DNA of 64,000 nucleotides from Vespa crabro. Taxonomy: Eukaryota; Arthropoda; Insecta; Hymenoptera; Vespidae. Shown piece after piece: positions 49,259 to 61,667 of this stretch. The notes below the pieces were generated by a model that ran no database searches, was not told the origin of the DNA, and worked only from the letters and a program-made list of their open reading frames with translations. The position numbers and the translations under genes are program-made. Position 1 is the first letter of the stretch. The number at the start of each line of letters is the position of its first letter. The stretch spans positions 4,347,001 through 4,411,000 of the forward strand of contig NC_060973.1 of assembly GCF_910589235.1 (NCBI RefSeq). Reading direction: 5' to 3'.

Positions 49259-51843
49259 GAATATGAAGAAGGTATAGAAGGGTTAATTAATTAATTCTAT
49301 AGATTTCAATATTTCTGTTCGCTGTAAATCCACGAAAAGGAAAAAAGAAGAAAAAATTTTCTTATGAAGGTCTTGCAATATTTAATTAATTTTATCTAAG
49401 CTATAATTCCGATAGATCTAAGGTAACAATAATGAGTATCGTTTGAATGGTATTCTTGAAGAAAACAAAAAATTGGAAGTATATTTAATTATTGCTAATG
49501 CTACGAACAAACGAACGGATGAAAGACAGAAATTAGATGGCAAAGGCAAAAGCAAATAAGGAGTAAAAAAAAGAGAAAAAAAAAGAAAAGAAAGAGAAAA
49601 AAAGAAAACAAAAAAACTTTGATTTGTCATTTTCGAATGACATTTGTTTTCTCAACAGAATACTCGAGAGTTTTTCGGACCGGTGATTACGCAAAAATTG
49701 TCAAAGGAACGATGATATACGAAGGACGTGTCGATTCTCAAGTCAAAGTTCGGGGTCACCGGGTTGATCTTTCCGAAGTTGAAAAAATTGTATCGAAAAC
49801 CCCGGAAATCGATAAGGCCGTAGTACTTTGTTACAAGCCTGGTGATTTGTCGCAGGTGAGAACAAATTCTTTTACATTTTTAACGATCTTTTTATCTTGA
49901 GATCGATCTCATAAATTTTCAATGAGAGAATCGATAAAAGCTGATTGTGAGTCTAATAAAAAGACACTTTTTTCATTTCTTTACGTAAATAGGCATTACT
50001 GGCGTTTATAACGGTAAAGGAGGAAACTAAGATCAGTAGTAGGGAGATCGAAGTTGCTTTACAAAAGAGAATGCCACTTTACATGCAACCGCAGGTTATA
50101 ATCGTTAATCACATACCACTTTTAACGAACGGTAAAACCGATCGTCAGATGCTCTTCAAACAATATGAATCATCGAATCTCGTTAATGGTAGGTAATTTG
50201 TATTTCTTTATTTATTTCTCTCTCTTTTTCCGTATTTATCTTTGTATCCACGCGATTTCATAAGGAGAGCTTAAGAAATTTACTAGATTCTTCGTAACTC
50301 TGCATCGTCATTACATTAATCATTCGAGATAAGGATCTATTGGTAAAAGACTTTTTAACAATCAAACGATTAAAGCTTACTTGGAAAATTTAATGATGAT
50401 TCCTCTCGATCTTTTCTCGGCGTATTTAGAGAACGACGAAATCGCTAATTGCGATTATACCGGTGTATCAGAAGAAGATCTTGCGAAAGCCAAAGTATTG
50501 TTTCCCACCATTGCAACCGTGATTGGTGCGAGCAATCGAGGAACAGTAAATTTGGAGGGGAACTTTTACGAACTCGGTGGAAATTCCTTGAATTCTGTCT
50601 ATACCGTTACAAAATTAAGGGATCAAGGTTATTCTATTGGTATAACGGAATTTATCACGGCTAAAACATTGGCCGATGTTTTAAGACTATTGAAGACCAA
50701 CACCAAGGATGATAATTTGAAAGAGAACATCGACGAGGAGCAACGATATTTCGAAATGTTGAATGATTCACACAAAGAGAACGCGATCAAGTATGTATCT
50801 TAGGATCCTTATATAAGCGGAATATTTTTCACGACATTTTTCGGTACATTTCATGAATTTCACTTGACGTCAAAATTAAAAGTCAGATATATTGCATTTA
50901 ATTAACTTATATAGTTTTATGTGTATAAAATTTACAAAGATTAAGTAAACAAAAAATTAAGGATATTATCTAGTTTTTCAACGAACGACTTTTTAACATA
51001 TCGTTTATACCTTTCATTATTCCAGGATAATCACAGAAAGTTTCTACTCGAAAGCCGATTTAGAGCAATGGTTGATAGATGACATAAGCAGAGAGGATTA
51101 TCAAAAATTGATGGAAAAGTTATGGGAGCCATTGATCGAAAAAGATTTAAGTTTCGTCGTAAAATCATCTCAAGACGATCGAGTTATCGGCGTTAGCTTG
51201 AATTTCGATCTATGGGACGAGCCGGAAGTCGAGATTGACTCAAAATTAACGATAGTCTTTGATTTTCTCGAATATTTGGAGAAACCAATTAGGGAGAAAA
51301 AATTGCCGAAGGGAAAGGGACAGATAATACATAATTTTATGATGGCGACGCATTCCGATTTAGCGCCAGCGGAAAATGTTATAATTATAGGAGAAATGGA
51401 AGAATATTGTTTGAGAGTTGCCAGGAAGAAGGAATACGGTGGTATATTCACGACGAATACGAGCCCCTTGACGCAGGTAATTCTTTATTCTCGGTCGATA
51501 ATCGATATCTGCAAAGTAACTAACTTATCGACACATCCGTATTTAATAATGCAATTTGACAAATTAATTAATTTTTTTTGCTTCACGATGCGTTTCACTT
51601 TAAGAATTAAATTTATAAAACAAAAAAATTCTTCTTTTCAAATCGCTCTCGTATGTGAAGAAAAAAAAAACGATAAATATTTTTTTTCTCTTAAATTTTT
51701 AGCAACTTGCTATAGACGTATATGCGTATGAAACGATGTTGACCTATCGAGTGAACGAGTATATAGCACCGGATGATTCAAAGCCATTCGGTAGGGCACC
51801 AGACTCTCAAGTGGCAATTTGCTCATTGAAAATGATCGACTAA
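42696..51843 (+). CDS. ebony: Ebony: beta-alanyl-dopamine (NBAD) synthetase, NRPS-like
   Basis: Twelve coding exons: 42696-42828, 42946-43224, 44720-44875, 45277-45503, 45759-45821, 46544-46754, 47936-48103, 49659-49855, 49993-50188, 50430-50790, 51026-51476, 51703-51843. They encode 860 aa (Drosophila ebony 879). It starts MGTLQQQSILKG, and the ATG directly follows a 3' splice site (TTTTAG), so the 5' UTR is spliced. Adenylation domain about 25-520: LYTSGSTGTPKG (179-190), the beta-alanine-binding Asp in ALTFVDS (D228), NFYGSTE (326-332), FRTGDY (418-423), DSQVKVRGHRVDLSEVE and NGKTDR. Carrier domain: YELGGNSLNS with the phosphopantetheine Ser at about 596. The C-terminal ~200 residues (664-860) are the amine-condensing domain that replaces a condensation module (LSFVVKSSQDDRVIGVSLNFD, FTTNTSPLTQ). 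Role: joins beta-alanine to dopamine, histamine or other amines for cuticle tanning and neurotransmitter clearance. All motifs are intact. Introns 2, 6 and 7 exceed 1 kb and are repeat-filled, unlike the compact genes to the left. Confidence 0.96.
43648..43780. repeat. (AAT)n then (ATC)n trinucleotide microsatellite
   Basis: About 30 AAT units run into about 10 ATC units, in ebony intron 2. Confidence 0.95.
43784..43942 (+). other. Unexplained 52-codon ORF in ebony intron 2
   Basis: ATG at 43784 to TGA at 43942. The peptide looks protein-like, not repeat-like: MYIVEWEDLEDFDGKISQPE, then ECVLSAICSIWKLLPVLF. It is not part of ebony: joining exon 2 directly to exon 3 gives a normal adenylation domain, and this ORF has no acceptor in the right phase that I can see. 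It could be a decayed exon of another gene, a transposon remnant or chance. No family recognised. Confidence 0.2.
44911..45090. mobile_element. Palindromic MITE-like element, copy A
   Basis: Left arm TTATGTGATATTAAAAATCA and right arm (minus strand) TGATTCATAAAAATCAATTA form an imperfect inverted repeat of about 40 bp around an AT-rich centre. It is in ebony intron 3 and related to copies B, C and D. No coding capacity. Boundaries approximate. Confidence 0.6.
45218..45272. repeat. (TA)n microsatellite abutting the ebony exon 4 acceptor
   Basis: About 27 TA units end four bases before the AAAG acceptor at 45273-45276, and are preceded by two A-rich runs. Confidence 0.95.
47878..47906 (+). repeat. 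Poly-T tract 5' of ebony exon 7
   Basis: About 27 consecutive T, ending some 30 bp before the exon 7 acceptor (TTTCAG at 47930-47935). Confidence 0.9.
48164..48363. mobile_element. Palindromic MITE-like element, copy B
   Basis: Left arm GATGAGCCAAAATGTTCTAA then TTAAAAATCAATTACT; right arm on the minus strand GGGTGAGACAAAAATTCTTA then TTTTAAAAGTCGATTACT. About 45-bp imperfect inverted ends, no coding capacity, in ebony intron 7. Boundaries approximate. Confidence 0.65.
49199..49253. repeat. (GA)n microsatellite
   Basis: About 25 GA units in ebony intron 7. A (CA)n run is also present at about 49010-49037. Confidence 0.95.
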
Positions 51844-53124
51844 AAAGATTGTTGCAATTTATTGCGTGTAAATAGCTTAGAACTGCCCCTGTACGTGTAC
51901 AAGCGACATCTTGCAGAGATTGTCATTACTTCTTCATGAAATCTCACTTATATTTTTCGGTTAATATTTTTAAATAAACGAATAAATAAATATACATATA
52001 CATAAAAAGATCGCGGACAAGAAATAATTATGACAAATGGGCATCACATTAATTGTTAAGATTATGGAAAGAAAAAGGAAAAGAAAAAAAAAAGAAAAAG
52101 AAATAGATAACGTCTGTGATCAAATTAGTTTGAACTTAATTTTGTCATAACCAAAAAATTATTTTTACGATCAATTTTCTTTCATTGGCAAAATTTCTTA
52201 TCAAATGTTAATACGCAAAATATCGCTCTTAATCTGTACACGAATATGTATATATCTATATGTATCTCTAATGAATGAATTTGTCATTTCTTTTTCTTTT
52301 TTTTCAAATTGACGAACATATATGATAATTTTTCTAGACGCTAGATATAGAGATTAAATTATTGTATCTTATTTAAATATGTAATAAAAGAAAAAAATCA
52401 CTCACCGAATTTCATTTTCAAGTAGATCCTTTCTAATCGAACATACGCACCTATGATCCCAATATAGTCGTTATACTGCAATTACTTTTAAAAAAATATA
52501 TTTATGTATATATTAATGCGTCCGAGGCGACATCTACGGCCATTTTTCTATTATCCGCTTCTTTCGAATATACTAATTATTAGATTCGACGCACAAAAAA
52601 TCGAATTTTACAAAAGTCTAATTATTTCTTATTTTTTAAAAATAATTTTCAAAAATTTCTAACATCACGATAGACAAGAGAATAATCATACAGTGAATTT
52701 AATACGATTTCAAATAAATTCAATACGAATTAATACTCTTGAAATTTTTGGTGTGCCAATTTTTCGAAATGCAAAATACAATTCAATTATTTACATAAAT
52801 CATAATTTCAAAGAGCAATACATTTAAGTTATTTGGTGTCTTTCAGAGATATCACTTATCTACATTTATACATATCTATGTACAGTATACGCACATACAG
52901 AGATCTACGCGCATGTAACTCATACAAACCCGCATAAACATATTGAAATACTTATTAGAAAATGATAAGCTGAGACGAGCATATAATATTTCGCAAAAAG
53001 CTTTTATTTACACATTTGTTCCTCTCTCTCTCTCTCTCTTTCTCTTTCTTTTCTCTCTTTCTTTCTCTCTCTCTTTTCCGGGTTTTATGTTAATCTAAAA
53101 TAGCAATAAAATTCCACTAATTCG

Positions 53125-53127
<3 letters not shown>

Positions 53128-53191
<64 letters not shown>
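53128..53191. repeat. (CT)n microsatellite
   Basis: About 32 CT units, downstream of ebony. Confidence 0.95.
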
Positions 53192-53194
<3 letters not shown>

Positions 53195-53628
53195 GAATGT
53201 GTTCCTCACATAATAAATACAGATTTCTGTTATAAATTAAAAAACGAGAGCGTGTTCATTGGAATTTACAATTGAGATATGATGTCGAGAATTAAAATTG
53301 CGCACAACCTACCGATAGATTTTTGAATCGTCTTTTCATGTAAAAATCTACCGTGTGACAAATATATTTATCATCAATTATAAGAGTCTGTGTATATGTA
53401 CCGTCGTATTTACAATGTCAATATAAACATACAGACTGCACGACTGCTTAAGCCTATATATTAATATACGAAAGGAAAAGTAGAAACTCCTACTTTGTAC
53501 CATTAGGTTCTGAGAAGTAAAAAAAAAAAACATTTTTAAAAACACAAAAATACAAAAATAAGAAAAATAATTACTGGCTCGTATGTCAAATTGTCTTATT
53601 CGCTTGTATTTGCTCGCTAAAAAATTAA

Positions 53629-53630
<2 letters not shown>

Positions 53631-53690
<60 letters not shown>
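53631..53690. repeat. (TA)n microsatellite
   Basis: About 30 TA units, downstream of ebony. Confidence 0.95.
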
Positions 53691-53693
<3 letters not shown>

Positions 53694-54650
53694 ATATGTC
53701 TAATTTAATGCTAAATCTTAATAATATAAATTAAACATATGTTCAAAGTTCTTATAACTTAAACTAAACCCTCCGTAGCCTCTTCTATAAACGTATAACA
53801 TTAAAATTACACAATGCTTCAATACTATGACCACACACATTCTGATATTATTTCTAAAATAACTTAGATAGCATTGTAAAGGTACATTGCACCTTCTTCC
53901 TTTTTCTCATTGATTTCATCACGTGACCTTATTGCAACTTGCCAAGAGAAAACTTAACGTCAGTGCACGTGTGTTTGCAATAATAATAAATATTATGTGA
54001 TTTCCTCCTGTCTTTTGTTTTCGTTTTTTGCATAATTAACAATTGATGAATATTTCAAAACATAATATATAAGAGCATTGATAATAAATGCATTATATTT
54101 TATAAATAACTTTGACATGCGCTAAAAGGAACATCGATATCAAAATTGATTGTTTAATTTATATTTTTTAAATAAAACTAATCAATTTTATACGGCTCAA
54201 AGAGGGTTGTTGGACGATGAATAAAATGTACATTCATAACGATCGGTCGTTAAATTATCAATTATTAATATTGACTGTACAAACGGTGTATTTCTTTTTT
54301 TCTTTTCGTTTAGTTCGACAATAATTAGTTTTCAATAAGAGAATATGTCTCCTTTTAGAATATACCGTTTTTGAGATAATCGCGTTTTTCTTTTTTTTTT
54401 TCTTTTTAAATTATAATATACGTTTGAAAAATCATGATCGACTTTTACTTTTTAGTATGTATGGGTGTTTTTGATTGAAAAATATATCTCCCATTGAACA
54501 TCAGTAAAACGGACGTCATTTTGAATACACGCGAGAATTTAAAGGACGAGCGCACCAAAAGAGAACAGATGTGTGATTTACGTATTATATGGCGCCATAT
54601 TGAACAAAAGGCAAAATATTTTTTTATCGACCATCTATTATTTTTTTATT

Positions 54651-54654
<4 letters not shown>

Positions 54655-54696
<42 letters not shown>

Positions 54697-54731
54697 GGGT
54701 ATAAGTTATCAGTATATATATATATATATAA

Positions 54732-54788
<57 letters not shown>
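54655..54788. repeat. (ATT)n followed by (TA)n compound microsatellite
   Basis: About 14 ATT units, a 15-bp spacer, then about 35 TA units with one AAATATG interruption. Confidence 0.95.
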
Positions 54789-54794
<6 letters not shown>

Positions 54795-54883
54795 TGAATC
54801 GTTCATTCTTCCAATCCATTTCACATAGCCGAGTTTAATATTAATCGGACAGAGAATAATAACAACAATAATAATACTAATAC

Positions 54884-54916
<33 letters not shown>

Positions 54917-55393
54917 TAAATAAAAAAAATTATAAAATATATATGAGAATAAAGCTTGCTTCCATTACATTACGTTGAGGGAGAGATACCGTATAACTTA
55001 TTTTTTTTTTCTTTTCTTTTCAATCACACGTATTTATCATCTTATTAAGTACCAAGTGCCTAATTAATAACGTTACGACTCGAAATACCCTGGACTATCC
55101 AGATACGAAACATGAATCCCGTTTTCATGAACGAGAATTCGTCGTATACTTGTTTACTTGTTTTCTTTCTTTCTTTCTTCGCCTATTAGAAGATAGAAAA
55201 TAAATATAAGTACATTAGAGTAGGGGTAGCGGCTCGACTCGCAAAGTTAGATGATGCGCGTGTTAATAAGACGTGATGATAATAACACGTAAAAAGGAGA
55301 GGAGTGAGAAATATATAGGAATGATTTTTTTTTCTTTTTTTTTTCTATACAACAAGGGGGAGACAATATCTTCTTTTCGCGATAATACAGAAC

Positions 55394-55612
55394 AGACCAA
55401 AAGTTCCTACGTGATTATAAAAATCAATTACTTTTTTTACGGACTTATCAGGCGCATAGTTTAGGTTTTGTAGTTTGAAGAGTTAGAGTCGTACTTTTAC
55501 AATCTGAGGGAAAAAAAGAAGAAAGAAAAAACAAAAAAAGAAAGTTTAGCCTAAATGTCTTTAAAAGTAGTAAAATTGATTTTTAATATCGCCTAGAAAC
55601 TTTTGGTACATC
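55394..55612. mobile_element. Palindromic MITE-like element, copy C
   Basis: Best-preserved copy. Left arm AGACCAAAAGTTCCTACGTG then ATTATAAAAATCAATTAC; right arm on the minus strand TGTACCAAAAGTTTCTAGGC then GATATTAAAAATCAATTT. The centre holds TTAGGTTTTGTAGTTTGAAG and a purine-rich run. Intergenic, no coding capacity. Confidence 0.7.
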
Positions 55613-55923
55613 AAGGGACTTTCATCCCTCATCCCTGCATGATGAAACGAGAAAATTTAATTCGCGAGGTACAAATCGACACTCGCGCAGAGCGCACTGG
55701 GAACACTTTTCACGTTTTCCTTTTCCTTTTTCTTTTTCTTTTTTTTTTTCGATGACGATGCAACGCGATACTGCGTTTCGCAAAGATATACAAATTAAAA
55801 AAATTACTTGGACATTATACGACAATGTCGACGAAAAAGCGTCTTACGCTTTTTACCTAACGATCATCAGTTCTCTCAATTGGCGTGTGTATGTGTGTGT
55901 GTGTATGTGTGTGTGTGTGTGAA

Positions 55924-55969
<46 letters not shown>

Positions 55970-56111
55970 CTATATATAATTATAACGCGATATATTTATT
56001 TGTTCGATAAGTCTATCCATTTATCGAGCCGTTTGACGTAACCAGCTGATAAACGATGAAATAGGTTCACTAAGCCGCATCATCGTAATAATTTAGCACG
56101 ACGACGAATCT

Positions 56112-59100
56112 CTACGTATTGTTGTAGAGTTGATGATGACTCGTCTGATGTTGACTCGGGTGAGAATGTTGCAACGAGTGTTGATGCTGATGTTGATGCT
56201 GAGTAGGATGCTGGTGCTGCGAATGCTGATGTTGGTGTTGAATGTTGGTATGCCTCGCGTTAAATCTAACGCTACCGGCCAACGAACTCCCTCTACCATG
56301 AGTTCCCACCATACTCTGGCTATCGGATAAATCGTCTTCTTCCGCACCTAAATTTCGGAACCTGACGAAGCCGTCTTCCGCCACCAGCATTGTAGACCCA
56401 GTTGTTGGAGCTTGCTCATGTAAAGCTGGAACAGGTGTATGCCTGCCCCGACTCTCGGAATTTCTCAAAGTTTGCACACCGTTGCCATGACGACTCAATG
56501 ATCCCCGGCCTTCATGCGGAAAATGACCCATCGTGCCGGACTTACGAATGGAATGCCTTTCGAAGGTACCTGAAAGTAGCAGCAACAGTTAATTGAACTT
56601 ATACTTTGTATATGGGTCGATAATTAGCAAAGTGGTCTAAGCCGTTTTAGATATTAAAAAAGACATATTGTCTCGCACACTACTTTTAAAGCTTTTACGA
56701 TTACATAAAAGAATTACTAAATTCAAGAATAAATATATTTATTTTTATCTGCGTTTATATATACAGAGATACAATTGTTAAATAATGAAAGTTCAAGTAT
56801 CAAAATATGTATATGACGTTAGACCTCAATTTCATAATTATCTAATCACTACTATAAACCATTACTAGAGTAGTAGTCCATTTAAATAAAGTTCAAGCTG
56901 TATCTTTAATAAAAGATCATCGATATTATTTAAGTAATGTCTACCTGATATGTTCAAATGTTCGGGCAACGTGTTAAGTGGAAAACTGTCATCGTAGACT
57001 TGTTTCCCAGTCCTCATGGTATAATTTTGTATCGCTTGATTTGTGCTGCATATAGCTGGATACAATACATCGTCCATGTTCTCCGTAGACGTGGAACTGC
57101 CACACGGGAATAGAGCAAAACCCGAGTGAGCTGGATGCTGTTGGAGTTGTTTCTCTCGTAGGGGATACTGCGAGAGACTAGCGACCCAAACCAATAGCCC
57201 ACAAACGGAGAGTTCTAGTAACCTGACGAAGAACTGCCAACCCCACCAGACCCAAGGATATGGCTGAGAACGTTCACGTATACCAAATATACCATAGAGC
57301 TGAACAAAACCTATCAGTATGAAGAGTATTGCTGTCGCTGTGGTCGTCGTAATTGCTGTACTCAATGCCACGGTCGAAGGATCGATGCCAGCGACCACGT
57401 GATTGACACCAGCAGTCTTATTGTTCGTAATGTGTATCTGCGAGCGTACGACACGATACACATAAACATAACAGAGGCCGAGTGTAACGCAAACAATGAT
57501 GTAGATACACTGACAAACTAGGGGCAATATCTCTGCTTCATCTCGATAACCTAACACGTGAGTGGACACGTGGAGAGAGACGCATAAAACTATGTGAACG
57601 GTTGAGAATAAAACTAGGGCAGCTGGAGATAAGAGTTTGTTGTTCAACGATGGTGCCTCGGAGCATCGGGCTAAATACAACATAAGCGTTGCAAAGGCTG
57701 CCGATAACAACGGTGCCGGTAAGTACATTAAAACACGTGACAATGGTTCCGGCAAAGAATGGCCCAAATTGTAGGCATCGTAGAACAGATGAAAACACCT
57801 CAGAGTACAGACAGTCGTTAAAAGAAGATGAACGGCGAGGAAGTACGACTGGGTAAGAAGATTGGTAGCTTCGTTGAAACGAACGATCTTGTAAATCGAA
57901 TACAAGGCCATCAGAGTGAACATGATGGCTGCTACGTAAACGTGAAGAGACCAGGCGATTTTCCATGTTGATTCTGAAGGATTCGTATCTATGTGAGGTA
58001 CCAAAGAATCACCGTCCTTGTCGTTTGGTTTCTTCGATGGTGGTGCCGGTGGCTGAGGTTGGGGATATGGCAGTCTTTCTGTATCGACTATCTCGATATT
58101 ATCTGTCTTGAAACCATTCTCCGTTCTCAGGCCATGTTGATAATCGCCGTCGTTCTCCTGCCTCCTCGTATTTGGCAGGTTGAAAATAGTCGGTTGAGTA
58201 ATCTTCTTAAATGGATCGACCGTACTCGTCATCGGCATCATAGTGGTCGTTCCTGTAGCGGGTGTTGTCGTTACCAACATCATCGTCGACGTACTCATTC
58301 TCTCGGTCGTTATAACCAATGGTACGTTCTGCAATGGACTCTTTGTAGCAAGCGGTTTCAAAAGAATCTCAGGAATGTCTTGTTTTCTACCATTGCTACC
58401 GGAAAGAATCCGCGATATGCTTGGATAATGAAGAGTCGGTACAAACTCGTTCGAATTATTTCTCTTCTCGTTCTCGGAAAATTCGAGTCCAAATTTTGTA
58501 TTGACGTTGCTCGTGTTGATGGCTTTATTCCTGGAATGCGAGTGTCTCTCTGGGCCATGGGAAGCAGGCACTTGTACTAGGTCAGGCGGCCTGATTGGTA
58601 TTCTCTCGTGTGCCGGGGTAAGACTAGGTGGTGGTACGGGCCTTCTTGCACCAGTATGTACGTCAGAATTTGTACCCCTAAGCGTTGGCTTGTCGGCGAA
58701 TGGATGAAGGTACTCCGGCGGTAGGGGTGGTGTAAACAAGGCTCGCGAAGGCGGTGCATACGATGGTAAATCACGTATACCCGACGATGCTGTAGCACGT
58801 GGTACTGGTATTCTTATAGAATGTAACGAGGGATTAATCGCAGAGGTTGTTATAGCTCTAGTCGTCGTTGTCGTCGTTGTCGTCGTTGACTTAGTCGCCG
58901 TTGTAGTCGTAGCGGTGGTGAAGGTTGTTAAAGGCGACGGTACGGTCGATAAGGTAGTACTAGCTGAAATTTGAGCGTCATAAGCAGGTACGCTACGTTT
59001 TGTGGTAGCCGAACTATGTGCGACCTTGATAAATATTGCAGCGAGATTCTTTTCTAACGCCGTATGATCTAGATTGAAGATAGGACTATTAGGGCCACCG

Positions 59101-59183
59101 TCACCGCTTGACAGGCAAACGTTCACACAAAATTGCATGGTAATTAAAAATGACGAGAGAAGTAAGCGCATCGTTCCTATCAT
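56112..59183 (-). CDS. Seven-transmembrane proline-rich protein (PRRT3/PRRT4-like)
   Basis: Two coding exons, 59183-56945 and 56569-56112, join in phase 1 (donor GTAGAC, acceptor CTTTCAG), giving 898 aa. Residues 1-25 are a signal peptide (MRLLLSSFLITMQFCVNVCL). The ectodomain (about 26-400) is low-complexity: a Thr-rich tract at 75-115, then Pro-rich segments (PYPQPQPPAPPSKKP at 372-386). Seven hydrophobic helices follow at about 412-433, 445-467, 484-506, 519-540, 552-576, 604-633 and 646-670. The first begins TWKIAWSLHVYVAAIMFTLM, resembling the W..AW..HVY opening of vertebrate PRRT3/PRRT4. The cytosolic tail is Gln/His-rich at its end (HQHQHSQHQHP). Function of the family is poorly known. 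The second exon's His/Gln repeats are CAX codon runs, which make antisense ORFs look long. The start is the first ATG of a good signal peptide; 5' non-coding exons may lie farther right. Domain-level call is good, name is tentative. Confidence 0.8.
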
Positions 59184-59312
59184 GATGCTCGATAATGATT
59201 ATGCGAGCCCGCAAACGTCCAAGTATTCGAACGCCGGCTCATTCCATAACCGGAAGAAAGGAGTGCCGACGAAAAGCCAAGATGATAGTGGTGGTGATGG
59301 TGGTGGTACCAG

Positions 59313-59372
59313 TGATAATAATAATAATAATAATAATAGTAGTAGTAGTAGTAGTAGTAGTAGTAGCAGTAA
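59313..59372. repeat. (AAT)n then (AGT)n trinucleotide microsatellite
   Basis: About 7 AAT units followed by about 9 AGT units, in the 5' flank of the PRRT-like gene. Confidence 0.9.
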
Positions 59373-60797
59373 TAGGCAGATAGTAACGACCTAGAGAAGA
59401 CGACGGTGGGGAGGATTCTCGAAATAAGGACACTTACGAGGACCAGTCTTTGAGATTACTATTCTATTCCCATTTGCGCCTTCCTCTTTTATTGATGCAT
59501 CGGAAGAGCGAAAAAGATCTTCCTTTGAATTATTCAATATTTATCGTTCATGGGCTGGGAAATGAAAAGAGAGAGAAGGGCCAGTCCTTTTTTTACCTAC
59601 TGAGCATCATCGCTCTAATATTCGTAGGTATTTTCGTCATTTTTAGAATCTCAAATCAGTCAATAAATCTTTCATAGATATTTCTACATTCTTAGACTTA
59701 TAATTATTTATATATTTATATATATATATATATGTATGTGTGTGTGCGTGTGTGTGTTCTTCTCACTCATTCGTAATATCTTGACAGGTTAATAGCATTC
59801 AATTAGCCCGTCACATTTTGTTCCACAGTGACTGGTATTAATTTGACCACCAGACTCCAATATCAATCGAATATCTCCCAGCTTTATCATAGCCCGATCA
59901 GTTCTTTTACTCGAATTGAAATCATCCGACAGGGATGAATAAAAGATCGTGGTAGAGCACTTTGTTTGGCTTCTATTATAATGGCATGGCCGAAAAGTTA
60001 TCTTTCTGAAGAAGAAAGAAAAAAAAAAAAAGAAAAAAAAACTTATTTATTTCGACCTGCGGGAGATATCCTCGTGCTTGGTTTTCTTGATCCAACGTTA
60101 TCTCTATTCGAGATCATCACAGATAAATATCCTCGAGGAACATTCGATTCCAAATATCAAACGGAGACTGATCTTCCAATATTCGTCGAAGGTGCATAGA
60201 AGAAATCCGTGATATTTTTTCATGCTTCATGCGCACCTTTTGTATATGCGAGATGAATGCGGTTTACTTAATCCTTGATCCATCGGTTAGAAACCCGATA
60301 CCTAAAAGATAAAAAATGAACAAGAAAAAAAAATTAGATATGGTTTTTAAATAGTTCCATTTTTATTTAGTCCTACTTATTTTATCCTTTTTTCTAATTA
60401 TTTTTTATGCCTTCGTTATTATTATCATCATTATCAATATCATCATCATTATCATTATTATTATCATTATTATCATCATCATTATTATTATTATTAGCTT
60501 CTATCATTATAATCCTCTTCGCGAATATACCGATGTAAAACGGGACACTAGTCGCCACCTTCCTATTGAAAAGCTTATAATGATAGGATTCTCCTCTAGT
60601 AACGTGATATTGCAAACAAAATCGATTGTAAAATGATCTATAGGAGTGTTGTAACGAGGAATATTGTTTTTCGGGGGGGTAATGATATCGTAAAACTGAC
60701 GAAGCCTTACAATTCATTAGTTACTCTTGTAAGAGGAGTATAACGACAGGAAATTTAGGGGTACTTCGGGATGAATCAGTCTTTTGTCGAGTTATTG

Positions 60798-60803
<6 letters not shown>

Positions 60804-60858
<55 letters not shown>
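60804..60858. repeat. (CT)n microsatellite
   Basis: About 27 CT units. Confidence 0.95.
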
Positions 60859-60861
<3 letters not shown>

Positions 60862-61667
60862 CTTTTTCCTCTTTTTATTCTCACTTATATTTTTATATTC
60901 AAAATAATCAATCTTAAAATAAATAGAATAGATATCCAACTAGTAAAAGTTTTCTCATAAGATTATTAGATGCTAGAATGAAGAAACTAAACTGTAGACA
61001 CGCACGCACATGCCTGTACAGGCACATACAAATATAAGTTTCCAAGTGATGTGCGCAAGGTTTCTTCGATGCTGAGTTGCTATCTACTCGTGCGTTACTT
61101 ACCACGATGCTCGGGTCAAGAATGTCGTAATCGACATTCTCTGTGGAAACTCGCTTCTGATTGGATTGCTAAGCTTTTCAAATGTATGCTCTATACGCAG
61201 AAAGTGTTAATACCTCGAAAGACCTCAGCAAGTTTATTATATGTTATCTGCGCACGATTACAAAATAATATGTATATGCATATATACATACAATTTATGT
61301 GTGTCTGTATTCGTAACATGTATGCATATACACTCATCATTTCACGGCGTATATGAAAAAGTCCGATTCATTCGTGAGAACTCGATAGTTATATACGCAC
61401 ATCGAATAAAACCGATAAAAATTAATGGTATCCTTCGATAAGATCATTCAACCAATAATATTGCCCGATCTTTATCAAATATGGAGTTTTGACGTGAGTT
61501 ATCACATGAAATCCTCGATAATACTTTATTGAGATTATGGATTGAATACTTTGCACACACGAACATTTTTTCCGATCATCAACTCGATCAGCAATTCGAA
61601 TATATTATGTATATCATTTCAATATAAAATCGTACAGCGTTGGAAATAATTACTCTATTAAAATGAT

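Larger units (their letters stand above)
51844..56111. other. Intergenic between converging ebony and the PRRT-like gene
   Basis: About 4.3 kb. The ebony 3' UTR should occupy the start (AATAAA-like signals at about 51974-51990). The remainder has many microsatellites: (CT)n at 53020-53090 and 53128-53191, (TA)n at 53631-53690, 54716-54788 and 55927-55967, (ATT)n at 54655-54696, (AAT)n at about 54887-54913, and one palindromic element at 55394-55612. No supportable exon. Confidence 0.5.

Noticed and set aside
56130..56330. Plus-strand Met/Leu-rich ORF
   Set aside because: Antisense of the His/Gln codon runs in the PRRT-like last exon.
57538..58798. Several 60-195-codon ORFs on both strands
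   Set aside because: Shadow frames of the long PRRT-like coding exon.
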